Shown: one piece after another, positions 24,173-36,254 of the stretch | How positions within the stretch are numbered: position 1 is the first letter of the stretch | Layout: every line of letters begins with the position of its first letter | Assembly: GCF_010015445.1 (NCBI RefSeq) | Contig: NC_053134.1 | Location: 10,537,265 to 10,601,264 of the forward strand | Direction of reading: 5' to 3' | Length of the DNA: 64,000 bases | Origin: Perca fluviatilis | Lineage: Eukaryota > Chordata > Actinopteri > Perciformes > Percidae | Made by a program: the position numbers and the translations under genes | The notes under the pieces: generated by a model | What the model was told of the DNA's origin: nothing | Database searches by the model: none | The model's input: only the letters and a program-made list of their open reading frames with translations

Positions 24173-24460
24173 TTAAAGGTCCCATGGCATGAAAATTTCA
24201 CTTTATGAGGTTTTTTTAACATTAATATGCGTTCCCCCAGCCTGCCTATGGTCCCCCAGTGGCTAGAAATGGTGATAGGTGTAAACCGAGCCCTGGGTAT
24301 CCTGCTCTGCCTTTGAGAAAATGAAAGCTCAGATGGGCAGATCTGGAATCTTGCTCCTTATGGAGGTCATAAGGAGCAAGATTACCTCCCCTTTCTCTGC
24401 TCCGCCCACCCAGAGAATTTGGCCCACCCACGAGAGAGAGACATCATGGCTTTCAAAGGA
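24173..24460 (+). mobile_element. Truncated TTAA-type MITE
   Basis: Starts TTTAAAGGTCCCATGGCATG and matches the first half of the complete copy at 43251-43776 almost base for base, for example CCCCCAGTGGCTAGAAATGG. Similarity stops after ATCATGGCTT. The right terminus is missing, so this is a deletion derivative. Confidence 0.8.
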
Positions 24461-26506
24461 GCAAAGTCCTGGGTTTGATTTTGCTCTAACTGATTTATAG
24501 AGGCTGAGGTAATTTTTTAGGCAACACTGAGTCTAGCTAAAGTTTTTAAGTTATCGGACTTATAAGCTACTTCTACCAGTCAATTCGGTTTTTTTTTGTT
24601 TTTTTTTACAGATCTATGGGGTCAAGTATCCTAATAAACACTCCTGCAACAAGCCCTGATACTATACTTCTACTATTTCCTCCTCCAGTTGAATGTGGTA
24701 AATATTGATGGCCACGCTCCCCTTCCATGTTAGCCCTCATTACACATCTGTCATCACATAAAAATCTAATTAATTAGGCACTGATGAATCACACTATAGA
24801 GCTTTATCAATCAGTGCTGTAACACATAACTCAGCTGAGGATTGATCCAAGCCTTCACCAAGCGATACAAGTTTACTCAAAGTCAAAATGATGGATGTGA
24901 TGACAGGGAGGTGTTTAAAAACATACATCAGCTACATCGCCTCAGTAAATGTGAACACATCATGTCATCATGGACTGCAGTCAAGAGACTGTCCTCCAGC
25001 CTGGGTGTAAATCAGTCGTGTGATGTCGGTATGTAGGCTATATATGTGACATGAAAGCGGCACCTGTTGTGTCCAATTTCAAAAGGGAAGTTATATATTC
25101 AGCTACCATTTATATGTCATCACAAGTGGCAGCTCCAGGATCCTTGACTGCTGGGGTTTAGTTATTTGGAGAAGGCAAAATGTGAGTACAGCAATAACAT
25201 CTATTCATTACATTCATTCATATAATAACAACATCATATTCAAGTCACTTGGAGATCAGGTAAATAAAGATATGTAAAATTGCATTTCTTAAAAGGCTAT
25301 TTTTCAAATGTTCCTTTAACACTGGACAAGGGGCGACTTGCCTGCATCAACTGCCTAAATCAAGCTTTTTATGATAAAGTGGCCCATAATCTTTCCGGAA
25401 AAAAAACAGGTCACACAGCTCATTTTAATAGGTACCAGTGTGTTTGATCATCATTCGAAGCCCTCTGGAAAACTAAACTTTCTAGGCCTACTTAAGCTGC
25501 TTTCACAAATAACTAGATTTCTAGGGCGTGCGCAGAAACACTGTATCCACTTTATTTCTGCAATATCGAGCTCTCAGAGTGAGGACAATATGAGGTTGCC
25601 TGTCACCACACTAACCACAAATTAAAAACAAAGAGGCCTGTGAGCCAACACACAGGATACCTAACCATAAATCCTGGCAGCCTGTAAACGCCTATAAAGA
25701 AATCATGCAATTTGCCAACACAAATCACACACATATATAGGCCTATCCGATGTCTATTGCAAACAAACATCTGATCTGGTAAAATCACATGGCGCACTTT
25801 ATACAGACAAAGTTCACAAGCACCTGCGTGCTTAAATAAGGCTGTAATTAGTCAAATTAAAATCAGCTGCAGAGGAACATCAAATGAGGTACAGTAACAT
25901 GCTGTGCACACCGGCCAATCACTGACTCACCATACAGTATTGCTGACTTTCTCTGATAAATCATAATAAACCCTCTATTTTCCATCAAACTCTATCAGTC
26001 TGTCATATTCACAAACCTAAATTGTATAATAACTAGTACCTGCAAACCTGCAGTTTTCACATTAAATAAGCACAAAAAAAACACACTAAAAGGTGATAAC
26101 AGATTTGTCTTACCTTAAAAAAAAGGTGTTGGTTGGGGTTTCCCTCTGTGCAGAAGCTCCACCATATAATGATAAAAAAATATCCAGGGCACACATCTTG
26201 GTGTTATATGTAAATTATTTTAGCCATAACTTACAGAATGAGCGCTCACAGGTGTACACATGAGTTCATTGCTTCTTCAGGGGCAGCGGTCACATCCATT
26301 TTTAGCAGGGTTAACGTTAGACTTAATACGAACTTCATTGATGCTAACTTTCTCGCTTTTTACTTCCCCTGAGTTGTGCTCACATTATGTGCTACTGCCG
26401 TCCTCTTCTTTATTATTTCTGTAGTTGTTGGTTTGATTCTTTTTTTTCCCCCCGTTTGGGTTCTTCCAACTCGGCTCTTTGCTACTCCGCCAGCGATATT
26501 TCTTTC
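24461..26506. other. No gene recognised
   Basis: No assignable exon or RNA gene. Base composition is ordinary for the window. Confidence 0.45.
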
Positions 26507-26710
26507 CCCACTATGACCACGCCAAGACCCGCCCTTCAATGGCTACTATTGGCCAGGCGTCCATGCTTACGCAAGGCAACGTAATCTGATTTGTACAGGT
26601 CCTATCCTCTGACCAATCGGCTATCCTAACCTTAACCACTCGAGGTGAAATGACTAACCCCAACCAATCAAGCTGCTTGGTAGGGCAGGTCTTGGCGTGG
26701 CCATAGTGGG
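26507..26710. mobile_element. Short MITE-like inverted-repeat element, 204 bp
   Basis: Left end CCCACTATGACCACGCCAAG; right end is the complement of CCCACTATGGCCACGCCAAG. The inverted repeat extends to about 28 bp with two mismatches. No clear target duplication. The superfamily is not determined. Confidence 0.65.
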
Positions 26711-29423
26711 TGGGTGAGTGGGTGTCCGAAATTTTGCAGCCCGCCATGGCCACAGCACTATGTTCGTTACGCCGTGTTCGTGCAGCAGCGCCCCCGTGTG
26801 GCGGGGAGAGCTATTCTCAATAGCACAATAACCTAATGGAATTAAGAATTTACATGGAAACTTGTCTGATTCCAGACAGTTTAACAAGCTTCCATTTTCT
26901 GCATAAAGTATCAGGACAGCTCATTTTCAGCTTTAACTGAAAAGTGCAAACAGATGAAGAATTTTTTTTGTATCCTGTTCAGCAAGTGCTCACTTCTCCT
27001 GACAACAGGAATGACTTTCCCTCAGTCTGGAGTTTCAGGTTTCGGGAAATGCAGGACTGATAGATTCACATATTCTACAGTCAATAAACAGATAAAATAA
27101 TCAAAAAGGAAATTAAATCCCTGTAAATTTCACAGGTAACAATATCAAGACACAAATCATCATCATTATGATCATAGTGTGTGTAGTTTAATCTTTTATA
27201 AATTACACTCACATTGTTATCAACCCATCCTGAGCAGAAATCAATATTTCAGGAATTTTGTTAGAGAGACGTTAAAGCACCAACCAGGAAGAGCACAACA
27301 TGAAAAAGGCAACAGCATTGTTAAAAAATGTGCATCCTTACATTTATTCATTTATTGTCTCCTAATGGACCTGTAGTCTGGATCACTGCAATGAATAGGT
27401 TTGATAGGCAAGCTGTAATCTCTCGGTCACATATTTAAGAATAAGCACTCATTTGTATTGTCAAATCAAAGCAAGGATCCATTTTAATGCGTCTGAACAA
27501 AGCTATATCAGCAAAGACTGTATGAAAGATTGTAACTCCTGCTTCAAAGTGCTCAGAACAGGAAAAGGCTCAGTAGTTTGACAACATGCAGATAAAAATG
27601 TGTGAAAAAAAGTGCCTTTTAACATTAGCGTGTGGACATTTGATTATAAATTATACATCAGTCTGCCATTTTCCTGTAGAAAACATTTACCTTTGATCTA
27701 AGTTCAAAGTACAAATTGTTCAGGTGTACAAATGGACTCACAGGCTTTCAAAAGATTTCAGATTCAAATTTAAATGCCTCATCATTAAAGCTTAATCTAT
27801 CTATCAATTTTTAATGCTTATGAAAGTGCACCAAAAATGTTATCTACGCTGGTGGATTGAATCCATATACACAAAACATACATACCCTCCAGTACCTACA
27901 GTAGTCACATTTAGACTAAGGCTGCAGTGTCAATAAACAGACACAGAAGATTTGCCCTCAAAACACAAACATAAAAAAAGAATTAAAGTTCAAAACCATC
28001 ACAGCATAAACAAGTCAATTCCATGACATGCACCATAGCTTCTGTATATCGATCACATACAGCAGACTGGAAAATCTCTCAGATCACATTCAATTATGTT
28101 TAGCCCTAATGCAATATAGATTAACATTTATGATTCACATTTGATGCAAGCATGACATATCCGTAACCTGTTGATATTAACCTATTTACTAGGTATTAAT
28201 TATTTAAAAGATCTGCTCGAGAAGACCTGATCGTCACAAACGCTGGCTGTTGTGTTTTTAATGCACCTTTCCTTGTTTTTTTATAAGAGATTCTGCTCTA
28301 TTTTATCTACAAAATCCATGTCTTTGCATTTACTTCCTTTATGTGTAAAACAGAGGGACTAGAGCAGGAATCTTAAGACTCTTTGAGCAGTCATGGTGCA
28401 TCTACACTCCCAACAGTTGATCAGCAGTTTTTCATTTAAAGCTGGTGTAAACCGGTAGAGTCAAGTTAGCGAGTCAGAAGTGAAACTGAATGTCTGTAAT
28501 GCTCTATCGTAAGGCTGAAGAAATAGTGCAGTGGAAATGTAAACGTAGTATCTGAGAAATGTTTAGTTCTGGGATGCCGCAGCTTTCAGTTTAGCTTCCT
28601 GCAAGTGTCCTTAATGGAACAAAACATGTCTACGTCTGTGTACAGCCTGTAAGGTAGGGGTGGGATGGCCCCGAATAGTGGAATAATCGATGCTTCGATC
28701 AAAGGAGCCTGATTTGACTGGCAATCTCACAGTCCAATCTTCGCAGAGGCGTTATGCCTAACCCTAACCCATATAACTACCTGTTTTCTCCCAATAAGTT
28801 AATATACAGCATATTATGACATAAATATCAACATATAATGCTGTAAATAAAAATGTGAAAAGAAAGAAGCTTTTAATACATCTTCTCAATATGATCCGTC
28901 CACCCCAATGATTACCAAATCCACATATCCAATATCCAAAAAGAGGCAACGCTTGCGTTTGTGGCAGAACAAAATTCATGACAAGAGGATTGTGAAAGAA
29001 GTATAGAGTGTGCGCTGCAGGACAGCAGACTTTTGCTCCGTGCGCTCCGCTTCTCATCACAGGGGGCCAGCTGCTAACTGCTAAGGTGACACACGAGTGC
29101 CCAAGCTCCAAACCTCTTTCAATTAATCTTCTACACCCCTGCAACACTTATACAATAAGGAGCTACTCTTTTTATGTCTGTGTTCTAATCAGTTGCATGT
29201 TTTCATACAAAAAGGAGCTTTACACACACCATCTTATCACAACTGAATATTTCATCACTGTAGTCAGCCCCCTAATTCCACTATCAGTCGGTGATAGGCA
29301 AGACTTGACAAATCTGATTCTACTATGTAAATTCTTAGTCGGGGACACACCTAGTGTTTGGTTCCATTATGGTGTTTTGTTCCTTTCTTTTTTGTGGTCT
29401 TTTGGAGCAGAGTTGGCACCTTC
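26711..29423. other. apaf1 downstream region, possible 3' UTR
   Basis: Lies just beyond the apaf1 stop codon in the direction of transcription (minus strand). A minus-strand ATTAAA (28872-28877) lies about 550 bases past the stop and could be a polyadenylation signal. Canonical AATAAA on that strand first appears near 27342-27354. Around 28655-28760 an old hAT-type repeat is visible (GGGGTGGGATGGCCCCGAAT, CGATGCTTCGATCAAAGGAG). No convergent gene was recognised here. Confidence 0.4.
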
Positions 29424-29570
29424 TCACACTACCCTCTCCAGGATGTAGAGAATGCCGATACTGTCAATGGTGACAAAGGTAGAGAAGTCGGCTGAGACGT
29501 GGATCCTCTTCAACGCTGTTCCGGTCGGAAAGAAGGTCTGCAGGGCCTCGCCTTTCTCCACATCCCACCA
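29424..29570 (-). CDS. apaf1: apaf1 last exon (C-terminus)
   Basis: Encodes 48 residues and the stop, starting WWDVEKGEALQTFF and ending with IDSIGILYILERVV. Vertebrate Apaf-1 ends in a closely similar way (WWN... with GILYILQTLE in human), and the length from this splice site to the stop is the same 48 residues. The segment closes the last blade of the second WD40 propeller. Apaf-1 is the cytosolic scaffold of the apoptosome: cytochrome c binds its propellers, the protein forms a heptamer, and procaspase-9 is recruited. The acceptor TTGTCCAG|TGG precedes it, phase 0. It lies 22.9 kb from the previous exon. Confidence 0.95.
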   Translation of the reverse strand, partial: WWDVEKGEALQTFFPTGTALKRIHVSADFSTFVTIDSIGILYILERVV

Positions 29571-29719
29571 CTGGACAACAGACAGTGAAAGAAAGACAGA
29601 GAGACTATTGAAATGCTTCAAGCTTTTAACAGACAACACGGATGCACAGTATCTAGGGAGGAAAAATAATCAAAGAAATTGAAGAATGATAATTAATGAG
29701 CTTTAGAGGTGCTGGTAGG

Positions 29720-29880
29720 TGGATTTGTTACCTTCAGACAGAGCCATGCTAGCGGTTTCCCCCTGTTTCCAGTCTTCATGCTAAGCTAAGCTAACCGGCT
29801 ACTGGCTGGAGCTTCATATTTACAGTCATGCACCTCTCAGTAAGAAAGTGAATAAGTCTATTTCCCAAAATCAGATTTAT
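29720..29880 (+). repeat. GCTAAGCTAAG-class interspersed repeat
   Basis: Reads CCATGCTAGCGGTTTCCCCC, then GTCTTCATGCTAAGCTAAGC and TAACCGGCTACTGGCTGGAG, then TATTTCCCAAAATC. This is a recognisable teleost interspersed family. It begins about 150 bases upstream (in transcript sense) of the last apaf1 exon. Confidence 0.6.
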
Positions 29881-30491
29881 TCATTTTGGCACAAAATATA
29901 AAGTTGGATTTAGCCTACTTATTGTCTTAGCCTTTTTGCATGTTTAGCCTTTTATGTATGTTTTATGTAAGGAATGTTTTTTGATACAAATTAAGCTTTA
30001 AGATGCTGTTTGACACTTTTTGTCCCAGGCAGCGGTCATGCTGACGTGATCTCAGACGAGGTGTAATGATTACAAGATTATTCCAATTGGAGGGATCTGC
30101 ACTTGTAGCAAATGATCTCAATATTCAATGAAAACGAGCAGGAAGTGTGTATGTGCCACTGTTGCCCCCCTTCTTTCCACCCGGGTCTCCCTCGTCTCCA
30201 AGAACCTACTACAAGAACATCTTTTTATTTTTGGCTACTATGAAATCAAACCGGTTTAAAAACGATCACTAATGCACAATCTAGTTGACCCACCAAAACA
30301 GGCAAATTTCACGCAAACTGGCGTTAATTTGTCTCTCTGGACAGGTAAATAATGTCAAAAGTTGTGCAATCTGCACTAGGCTTTATCTGAATCAGAACAG
30401 ACAGGAAGAGAGAGTGACTTTATATTTGCTGCCAAGAGGACCATGTTGAATTTAATAGTATTATATTACCAGACTCAAATACACCCTCAGG

Positions 30492-30611
<120 letters not shown>

Positions 30612-30729
30612 ATCTTTCCTAAGTGATTCCGTTTAATCTAGGTTTAAAGTTGACATTTTCCATTGAAGCTCCATCTCACTGGGATAAATCATCAAAGGCA
30701 CATCAAGTCAATCATTTATAGTCTGCCAT

Positions 30730-30731
<2 letters not shown>

Positions 30732-30779
<48 letters not shown>
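30732..30779 (+). repeat. (GT)n microsatellite, about 24 units
   Basis: Uninterrupted GT tract. Confidence 0.97.
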
Positions 30780-30780
<1 letters not shown>

Positions 30781-30888
30781 CAAATTTAACTTTGACAATA
30801 ACCATTCAAAATTTCGATGAATTTAATCAATAACTTGAAGCTTTAATGGTGTAGAATGTTTTTTTGTATAGCTTTAGTGGCTTTGCGA

Positions 30889-30890
<2 letters not shown>

Positions 30891-30960
<70 letters not shown>
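30891..30960 (+). repeat. (GT)n microsatellite, 35 units
   Basis: Uninterrupted GT tract. Confidence 0.97.
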
Positions 30961-30963
<3 letters not shown>

Positions 30964-31216
30964 CGTGCGAAAGAAGGCCAACTCCTTAGTCTCTTGACAA
31001 ACAAGCGAACAGACAGAAGAAGTCGTGGCAACAGATGTCTAGTTTATAGAACAATCCCAAAGCACGCACACACACACGCACACACACAACGTCATTTATC
31101 ACGCAAAACCTTCCACATCATTAAGGAGAAGCCGTTTGCATATTCTTGAACATGCCTTAGGTTTTCTTCACCCCCCCAGACTGCCATGCTATACTGTAGA
31201 TATATTCTAGTGTGGC

Positions 31217-31326
<110 letters not shown>

Positions 31327-33409
31327 AGCATATTTCTGTTGCTGCAGGGGGTTAGCCATACTTCTGCTGATTGGACTTCCTCCACAGCAACCATCATAAC
31401 ACGCATGCATGCCACGCACGCACGCTTCTTCCCTCACTCCTGCTAATCAACATTATGTGTGCATTGATTTTCTCCCTCAACACAGGTAAGTGGTGACTGA
31501 CAATGTCCAGGTATGAAACATTTGTGACGTGAGAAGGTTTTTACAGGTGTTGGACCAGCTTTACATGGACCAAAGAACAGGTTAAGTCTGACTAAAAATA
31601 AATATAGGCCATGAGCTGGGTCAGAGTTAAGTTCATTTCCTGGTTTGACATCTTTACACAGGTCAGGTCCGACAATAAATCTGTATAAATGTTTTTGTTT
31701 AAAAAAAATAATTAGATAGCCTCAGATAAGTGTAAGAGTCAGAGGCCTGCTGACCCACACATATTAATGATTCACTGTGCCAAGAGAAAGCATGGTTCCT
31801 CTCCTCATACATGTGCCCTTCTCTGGCCCTTAATCACCCAGGAATCAGACAGACAGGAAAACATTTTACACAGCACGCTATGAAAAGATCTTACTATGAT
31901 TAAGTGCCATTAGTGGCTGATTTACATAATGGCTATTAGTATATTTTATGTATAAAAAGTCATGGTATGTTATACATTACCATGATGAATGTGTGATGTT
32001 TGGGAATTTAGAATGAACAACATTTAGCCAAACTAATTGATGTTGTGTTTCTACATGGTTCATAAATACAGACTGAATCACAGGGCTAAATGTGATTAAT
32101 CAGTGTTGTGTGTGTGCTATTTATAACATCCTCTGCAGATTAAGGTGAGAAACAGTTGCAAAACAAAATCATAATTTTATTTTTACGTCATAGGCAGCAA
32201 CAGTTTCAGCATCTTTTATTTTGTCTACAAGCTGACACACACATACAGTACAGGCCAAAAGTTTGGACACACCTTCTCATTCAATGCGTTTCCTTTATTT
32301 TCATGACTATTTACATTGTAGATTCTCACTGAAGGCATCAAAACTATGAATGAACACATATGGAATTATGTACTTAACAAAAAAGTGTGAAATAACTGAA
32401 AACATGTCTTATATTTTAGATTCTTCAAAGTAGCCACCCTTTGCTCTGATTACTGCTTTGCACACTCTTGGCATTCTCTTGATGAGCTTCAAGAGGTAGT
32501 CACCTGAAATGGTTTTCCAACAGTCTTGAAGGAGTTCCCAGAGATACTTAGCACTTGTTGGCCCTTTTGCCTTCACTCTGCGGTCCAGCTCACCCGAAAC
32601 CATCCCGATTGGGTTCAGGTCCGGTGACTGTGGAGGCCAGGTCATCTGGCGCAGCACTCCATCACTCTCCTTCTTGGTCAAATAGCCCTTACACAGCCTG
32701 GAGGTGTGTTTGGGGTCATTGTCCTGTTGAAAAATAAATGATGGTCCAACTAAACGCAAACCAGATGGGATGGCATGTTGCTGCAGGATGCTGTGGTAGA
32801 CATGCTGGTTCAGTATGCCTTCAATTTTGAATAAATCCCCAACAGTGTCACCAGCAAAGCACCCCCACACCATCACACCTCCTCCTCCATGCTTCACGGT
32901 GGGAACCAGGCATGTAGAATCCATCCGTTCACCTTTTCTGCATCGCACAAAGACACGGCGGTTGGAACCAAAGATCTCAAATTTGGACTCATCAGACCAA
33001 AGCACAGATTTCCACTGGTCTAATGTCCATTCCTTGTGTTTCTTGGCTCAAACAAATCTCTTCTGCTTGTTGCCTCTCCTTAGCAGTGGTTTCCTAGCAG
33101 CTACTTGACCATGAAGGCCTGATTCGCGCAGTCTCCTCTTAACAGTTGTTCTAGAGATGTGTCGGCTGCTAGAACTCTGTGTGACATTCATCTGGTCTCT
33201 AATCTGAGCTGCTGTTAACTTGCGACTTCTGAGGCTGGTGACTCGGATGAACTTATCCTCAGCAGCAGAGGTGACTCTTGGTCTTCCTTTCCTGGGGCGG
33301 TCCTCATGTGATCCAATTTCGTTGTAGCGCTTGATGTTTTTGCGACTGCACTTGGGGACACATTCAAAGTTTTCGCAATTTTCCGGACTGACTGACCTTC
33401 ATTTGTTAA

Positions 33410-35199
33410 AGGGGTGATAGAATGCAAAACCGATTTTACCCTGTCATAGTTGAATGAGGACAGTTCGGTGGGTAAATAGGACATACATAGAAGCTCAAAA
33501 TCCCATTGACACCCCTTTACTATGAAAATCTCATATTTTGAAACTGCCGCTGAAAACGGGCGAATCCCAACAAAGCTGGAAGTTGACGTCAACCTCCCAA
33601 AAACGGAACCTTTGTCAGCCCATGGGTGTATTAAGAGAACGGTCACGCTCAACATTTACATAGGCTACACAACTGACCTGAGATCAGGTAGTTTTCTGAA
33701 TCTAGCTAGGTCACGCAGATCTCTGCTATTCCATTACAAAATTCACTTCTGAAACTTTTTATGCGAGAAATCAACCATATAAAGCTCAAATATGGGCCGC
33801 TTTACGAAAATGGATGGCTAATTGCAAATTTTCTCCGACTGTGTGTCGGAGTTTAGTGCCGGTGTTGGTGCTGCCTGGGTTGCTACATCGCGCCCTGACC
33901 GCAGTGTCAGCGAAGCTTGTTACGCCCGCAATCTTTTACCGCAGCCCGCGGGGTTCAAGTACATCTTATAATGGGTATGTGTGTTTAGTTATTTAAACAA
34001 ACAATCGGGAAATAAACGCTTCTTGTCCGCGGAAGTCTCATTGATAGAGCCGCGGTGAGATGGAGTCCATCAATGAGAGCTAGCTAGCCTCCTCCTAACT
34101 CTGACATTCACAAAAATACATTCAATTGAAATCCGGAAATCGGACAAGTGTTAGCTAAGCTTTGTAAGACCTTGAGGAACCTGTAATATTCATGCCGTGA
34201 CGAAATTCAAACTGTAAATATACTTTAGTTATGCGAAGTGAGCAAGCTGCGATATTTCCCCATTGTAATGAATGGGACATATAGCAAGCAGCTGCTCGAT
34301 CCTACAAAGACGCCACCAGCGTTCATAAAAATGCCTTAAAATCAAATCGACACAACGCGGTTAGCTTTATAAGACATTGGGGAATGATGTTATATAAGTG
34401 GCGTGATGAAATTCAAACTGTAAATATAATTTAGTTAGCCGAAAGTGTAGCTAGCTTGCTCGCGGTATTTCCCCATTGTAATGAATGGGACATATAGCAA
34501 GCAGCTGCTTGTCCTACAAAGAGCGTACGCGTTTATAAAATCCTTTAAAATCAAATCGGACACAACGGTTAGCTTTATAAGACATTGGGGGAATGATGTT
34601 ATATAAGTGGCGTGACGAAATTCAAACCGTAAATATATTATAGTTATGCAGGCAGCTGGCCGCGGAGCCCGTAGTGCAGTATCCACAAAGGGTGACTTTG
34701 CGCTGGGTATGGAGCCCAGCAGGCTGCCGCTTTCGTCAGACTGTGTGGAGCTCCTAAAGTCCGACCGTCTTACCAAATTTGCAATTAGCCATCAATTTTT
34801 GTAAAACGGCCCATATTTCAGCTTTATATAGTTGATTTCTCGCTTAAAAAAGTCTCAGAAGTGAATTTGGTAATGAAACATTGCAGTGTCTGGAATATGA
34901 GATTCTGTCGCTTCTCTAATGTATGTGTATTGGGGATTCGCTCAACCAATCAGCGCGCTTCTCTAATGTCTGCGTATGGCAAGTCGCTCAACCAATCAGC
35001 GCGCAGCTCATCTAAATATTCATGACCATACCATATTTGGAAGAAAAGCTCTTGTTACAAATAGGGCCAAAACACAGGGATGCATAAGGGCCAGTAAAAT
35101 ATCAACCAGGCCATTTTCAGCCCAACCAATGTTACATACCCCATTAGGAGACCATAAGGAACAGTGTGAAATACCCTATATAATCATTCTATCACCCCT
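33410..35199. mobile_element. TTAA-flanked non-autonomous element, 1790 bp
   Basis: Perfect 15-bp terminal inverted repeats (AGGGGTGATAGAATG) with TTAA on both sides (33406-33409, 35200-35203). The uninterrupted copy 1 of the host Tc1 element has a single TTAA at the same point, so the insertion and its target duplication are exact. Long subterminal inverted repeats join about 33700-33850 with 34730-34890 (for example GAGAAATCAACCATATAAAG and its near complement). The centre holds a tandem repeat. No transposase frame is present. A TTAA target fits the piggyBac or Kolobok superfamily; I cannot choose. Confidence 0.88.
34150..34645 (+). repeat. Internal tandem repeat, about 206-bp period
   Basis: About 2.4 copies of a unit containing GACATTGGGGAATGATGTTA, GAAATTCAAACTGTAAATAT and AATGAATGGGACATATAGCA. 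Equivalent points lie at 34168, 34373 and 34581. It is confined to the TTAA element. Confidence 0.85.
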
Positions 35200-35671
35200 T
35201 TAAAGTAATGATGGCCACTCGTTTCTCTTTACTTAGCTGATTGGTTCTTGCCATAATATGGATTCTAACAGTTGTCCAATAGGGCTGTCGGCTGTGTATC
35301 AACCTGACTTCTGCACAACACAACTGATGGTCCCAACCCCATTAATAAGGGAAAAAATTCCACAAATTAACCCTGACAAGGCATACCTGTGAAGTGAAAA
35401 CCATTTCAGGTGACTACCTCATGAAGCTCATTGAGAGAACACCAAGAGTTTGCAGCGCTATCAAAAAAAGCAAAGGGTGGCTACTTTGAAGAATCTAAAA
35501 TATAAGACATGTTTTCAGTTATTTCACACTTTTTTGTTAAGTACATAATTCCATATGACTGGATATAGACTGGATTCATAGTTTTGATGCCTTCAGTGAG
35601 AATCTACAATGTAAATAGTCATGAAAATAAAGAAAACGCATTGAATGAGGTGTGTCCAAACTTTTGGCCTG

Positions 35672-35698
35672 TATATATATATATATATATATATATAT
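35672..35698 (+). repeat. (TA)n microsatellite
   Basis: About 13 TA units directly adjoining the right end of Tc1 copy 2, where the TA target lies. Confidence 0.9.
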
Positions 35699-36183
35699 TT
35701 AGCTTCTTGTAGAAGCTAAAAAATCAAGTGCTGACAATCTGAAAACGATTTTCATCTCATGCCTGAGGAAAGAACTTCAGGAAACAGAATGATACCTACA
35801 GCATCATATCAGCCTTAGTTTGAAACACCTAATGTCACCATGTATGGTTTTGTTGGCCGTAAAAAAGTCAAATGAAAATATAGTCTTGGTGTGAAGGCTG
35901 GTAACACAGAACGTTAAAGGCTGCAACATGTACTCTTTTTTTTGTACAGATCATTAAATATAGATTAAATCTAGAGTGTTTTGCTCAGGACGAAAAGAGA
36001 GGGAGAGATAGATGAGATAAAGGTGAGATCGATAGAGAGGTGGAAAAAAGAATAGAAACAGAGCAGGTATGAGAGGAGCACGACACTTGGTTTAAGTGTA
36101 ACTGCATCTGAATGGAAGGAAAAGATGGCTGCCGACTGCCGAAAAACACTGGCAGCTGAGACAAAGAAATAAAACTCAGATGC

Positions 36184-36185
<2 letters not shown>

Positions 36186-36225
<40 letters not shown>

Positions 36226-36254
36226 CACACAGACACACACACACAGACACACAC
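36186..36254 (+). repeat. (CA)n microsatellite, interrupted
   Basis: About 34 CA units with AACACAC and AGAC interruptions. A run of about 22 A follows at 36446-36467. Confidence 0.9.

Larger units (their letters stand above)
32409..35254 (-). pseudogene. Tc1-like transposase, broken and split (copy 2)
   Basis: The N-terminus (MARTNQLSKEK, start 35254) is separated from the rest by the 33410-35199 insertion. After the insertion the helix-turn-helix region continues as GQSVRKIAKTLNVSPSAVAK, then a one-base deletion near 33330 shifts the frame. A Trp codon is a stop near 33047 (just before AKKHKEW). The last 198 codons are open and carry WSDESKFEIFG, QQDNDPKHTSR and WPPQSPDLNPIG. The final Gly sits where the catalytic Glu belongs. 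The spacing from the second Asp to that residue is again 38. The frame ends normally after GGYFEESKI. Confidence 0.9.
32251..35671 (-). mobile_element. Tc1-like DNA transposon, copy 2, with nested insertion
   Basis: TA at 32249-32250 and 35672-35673. Left end CAGGCCAAAAGTTTGGACAC; the right end is its complement. Without the 1.79 kb element nested at 33410-35199 and one TTAA, it would be about 1627 bp. That is slightly longer than copy 1 because it carries an extra stretch (TTCTGCACAACACAACTGAT and on) near 35310-35385. Immediately right of it is a (TA)n tract. Confidence 0.92.

Noticed and set aside
10404..29423. Exons of a convergent neighbour such as anks1b, which lies next to APAF1 in human
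   Set aside because: I looked on the plus strand for ankyrin, SAM or PTB-like coding segments and recognised none. Synteny alone is not evidence.
33215..33655. A 146-codon minus-strand frame
   Set aside because: It is a chance fusion of the TTAA element's end with the frameshifted Tc1 N-terminus. It documents the insertion but is not a gene.
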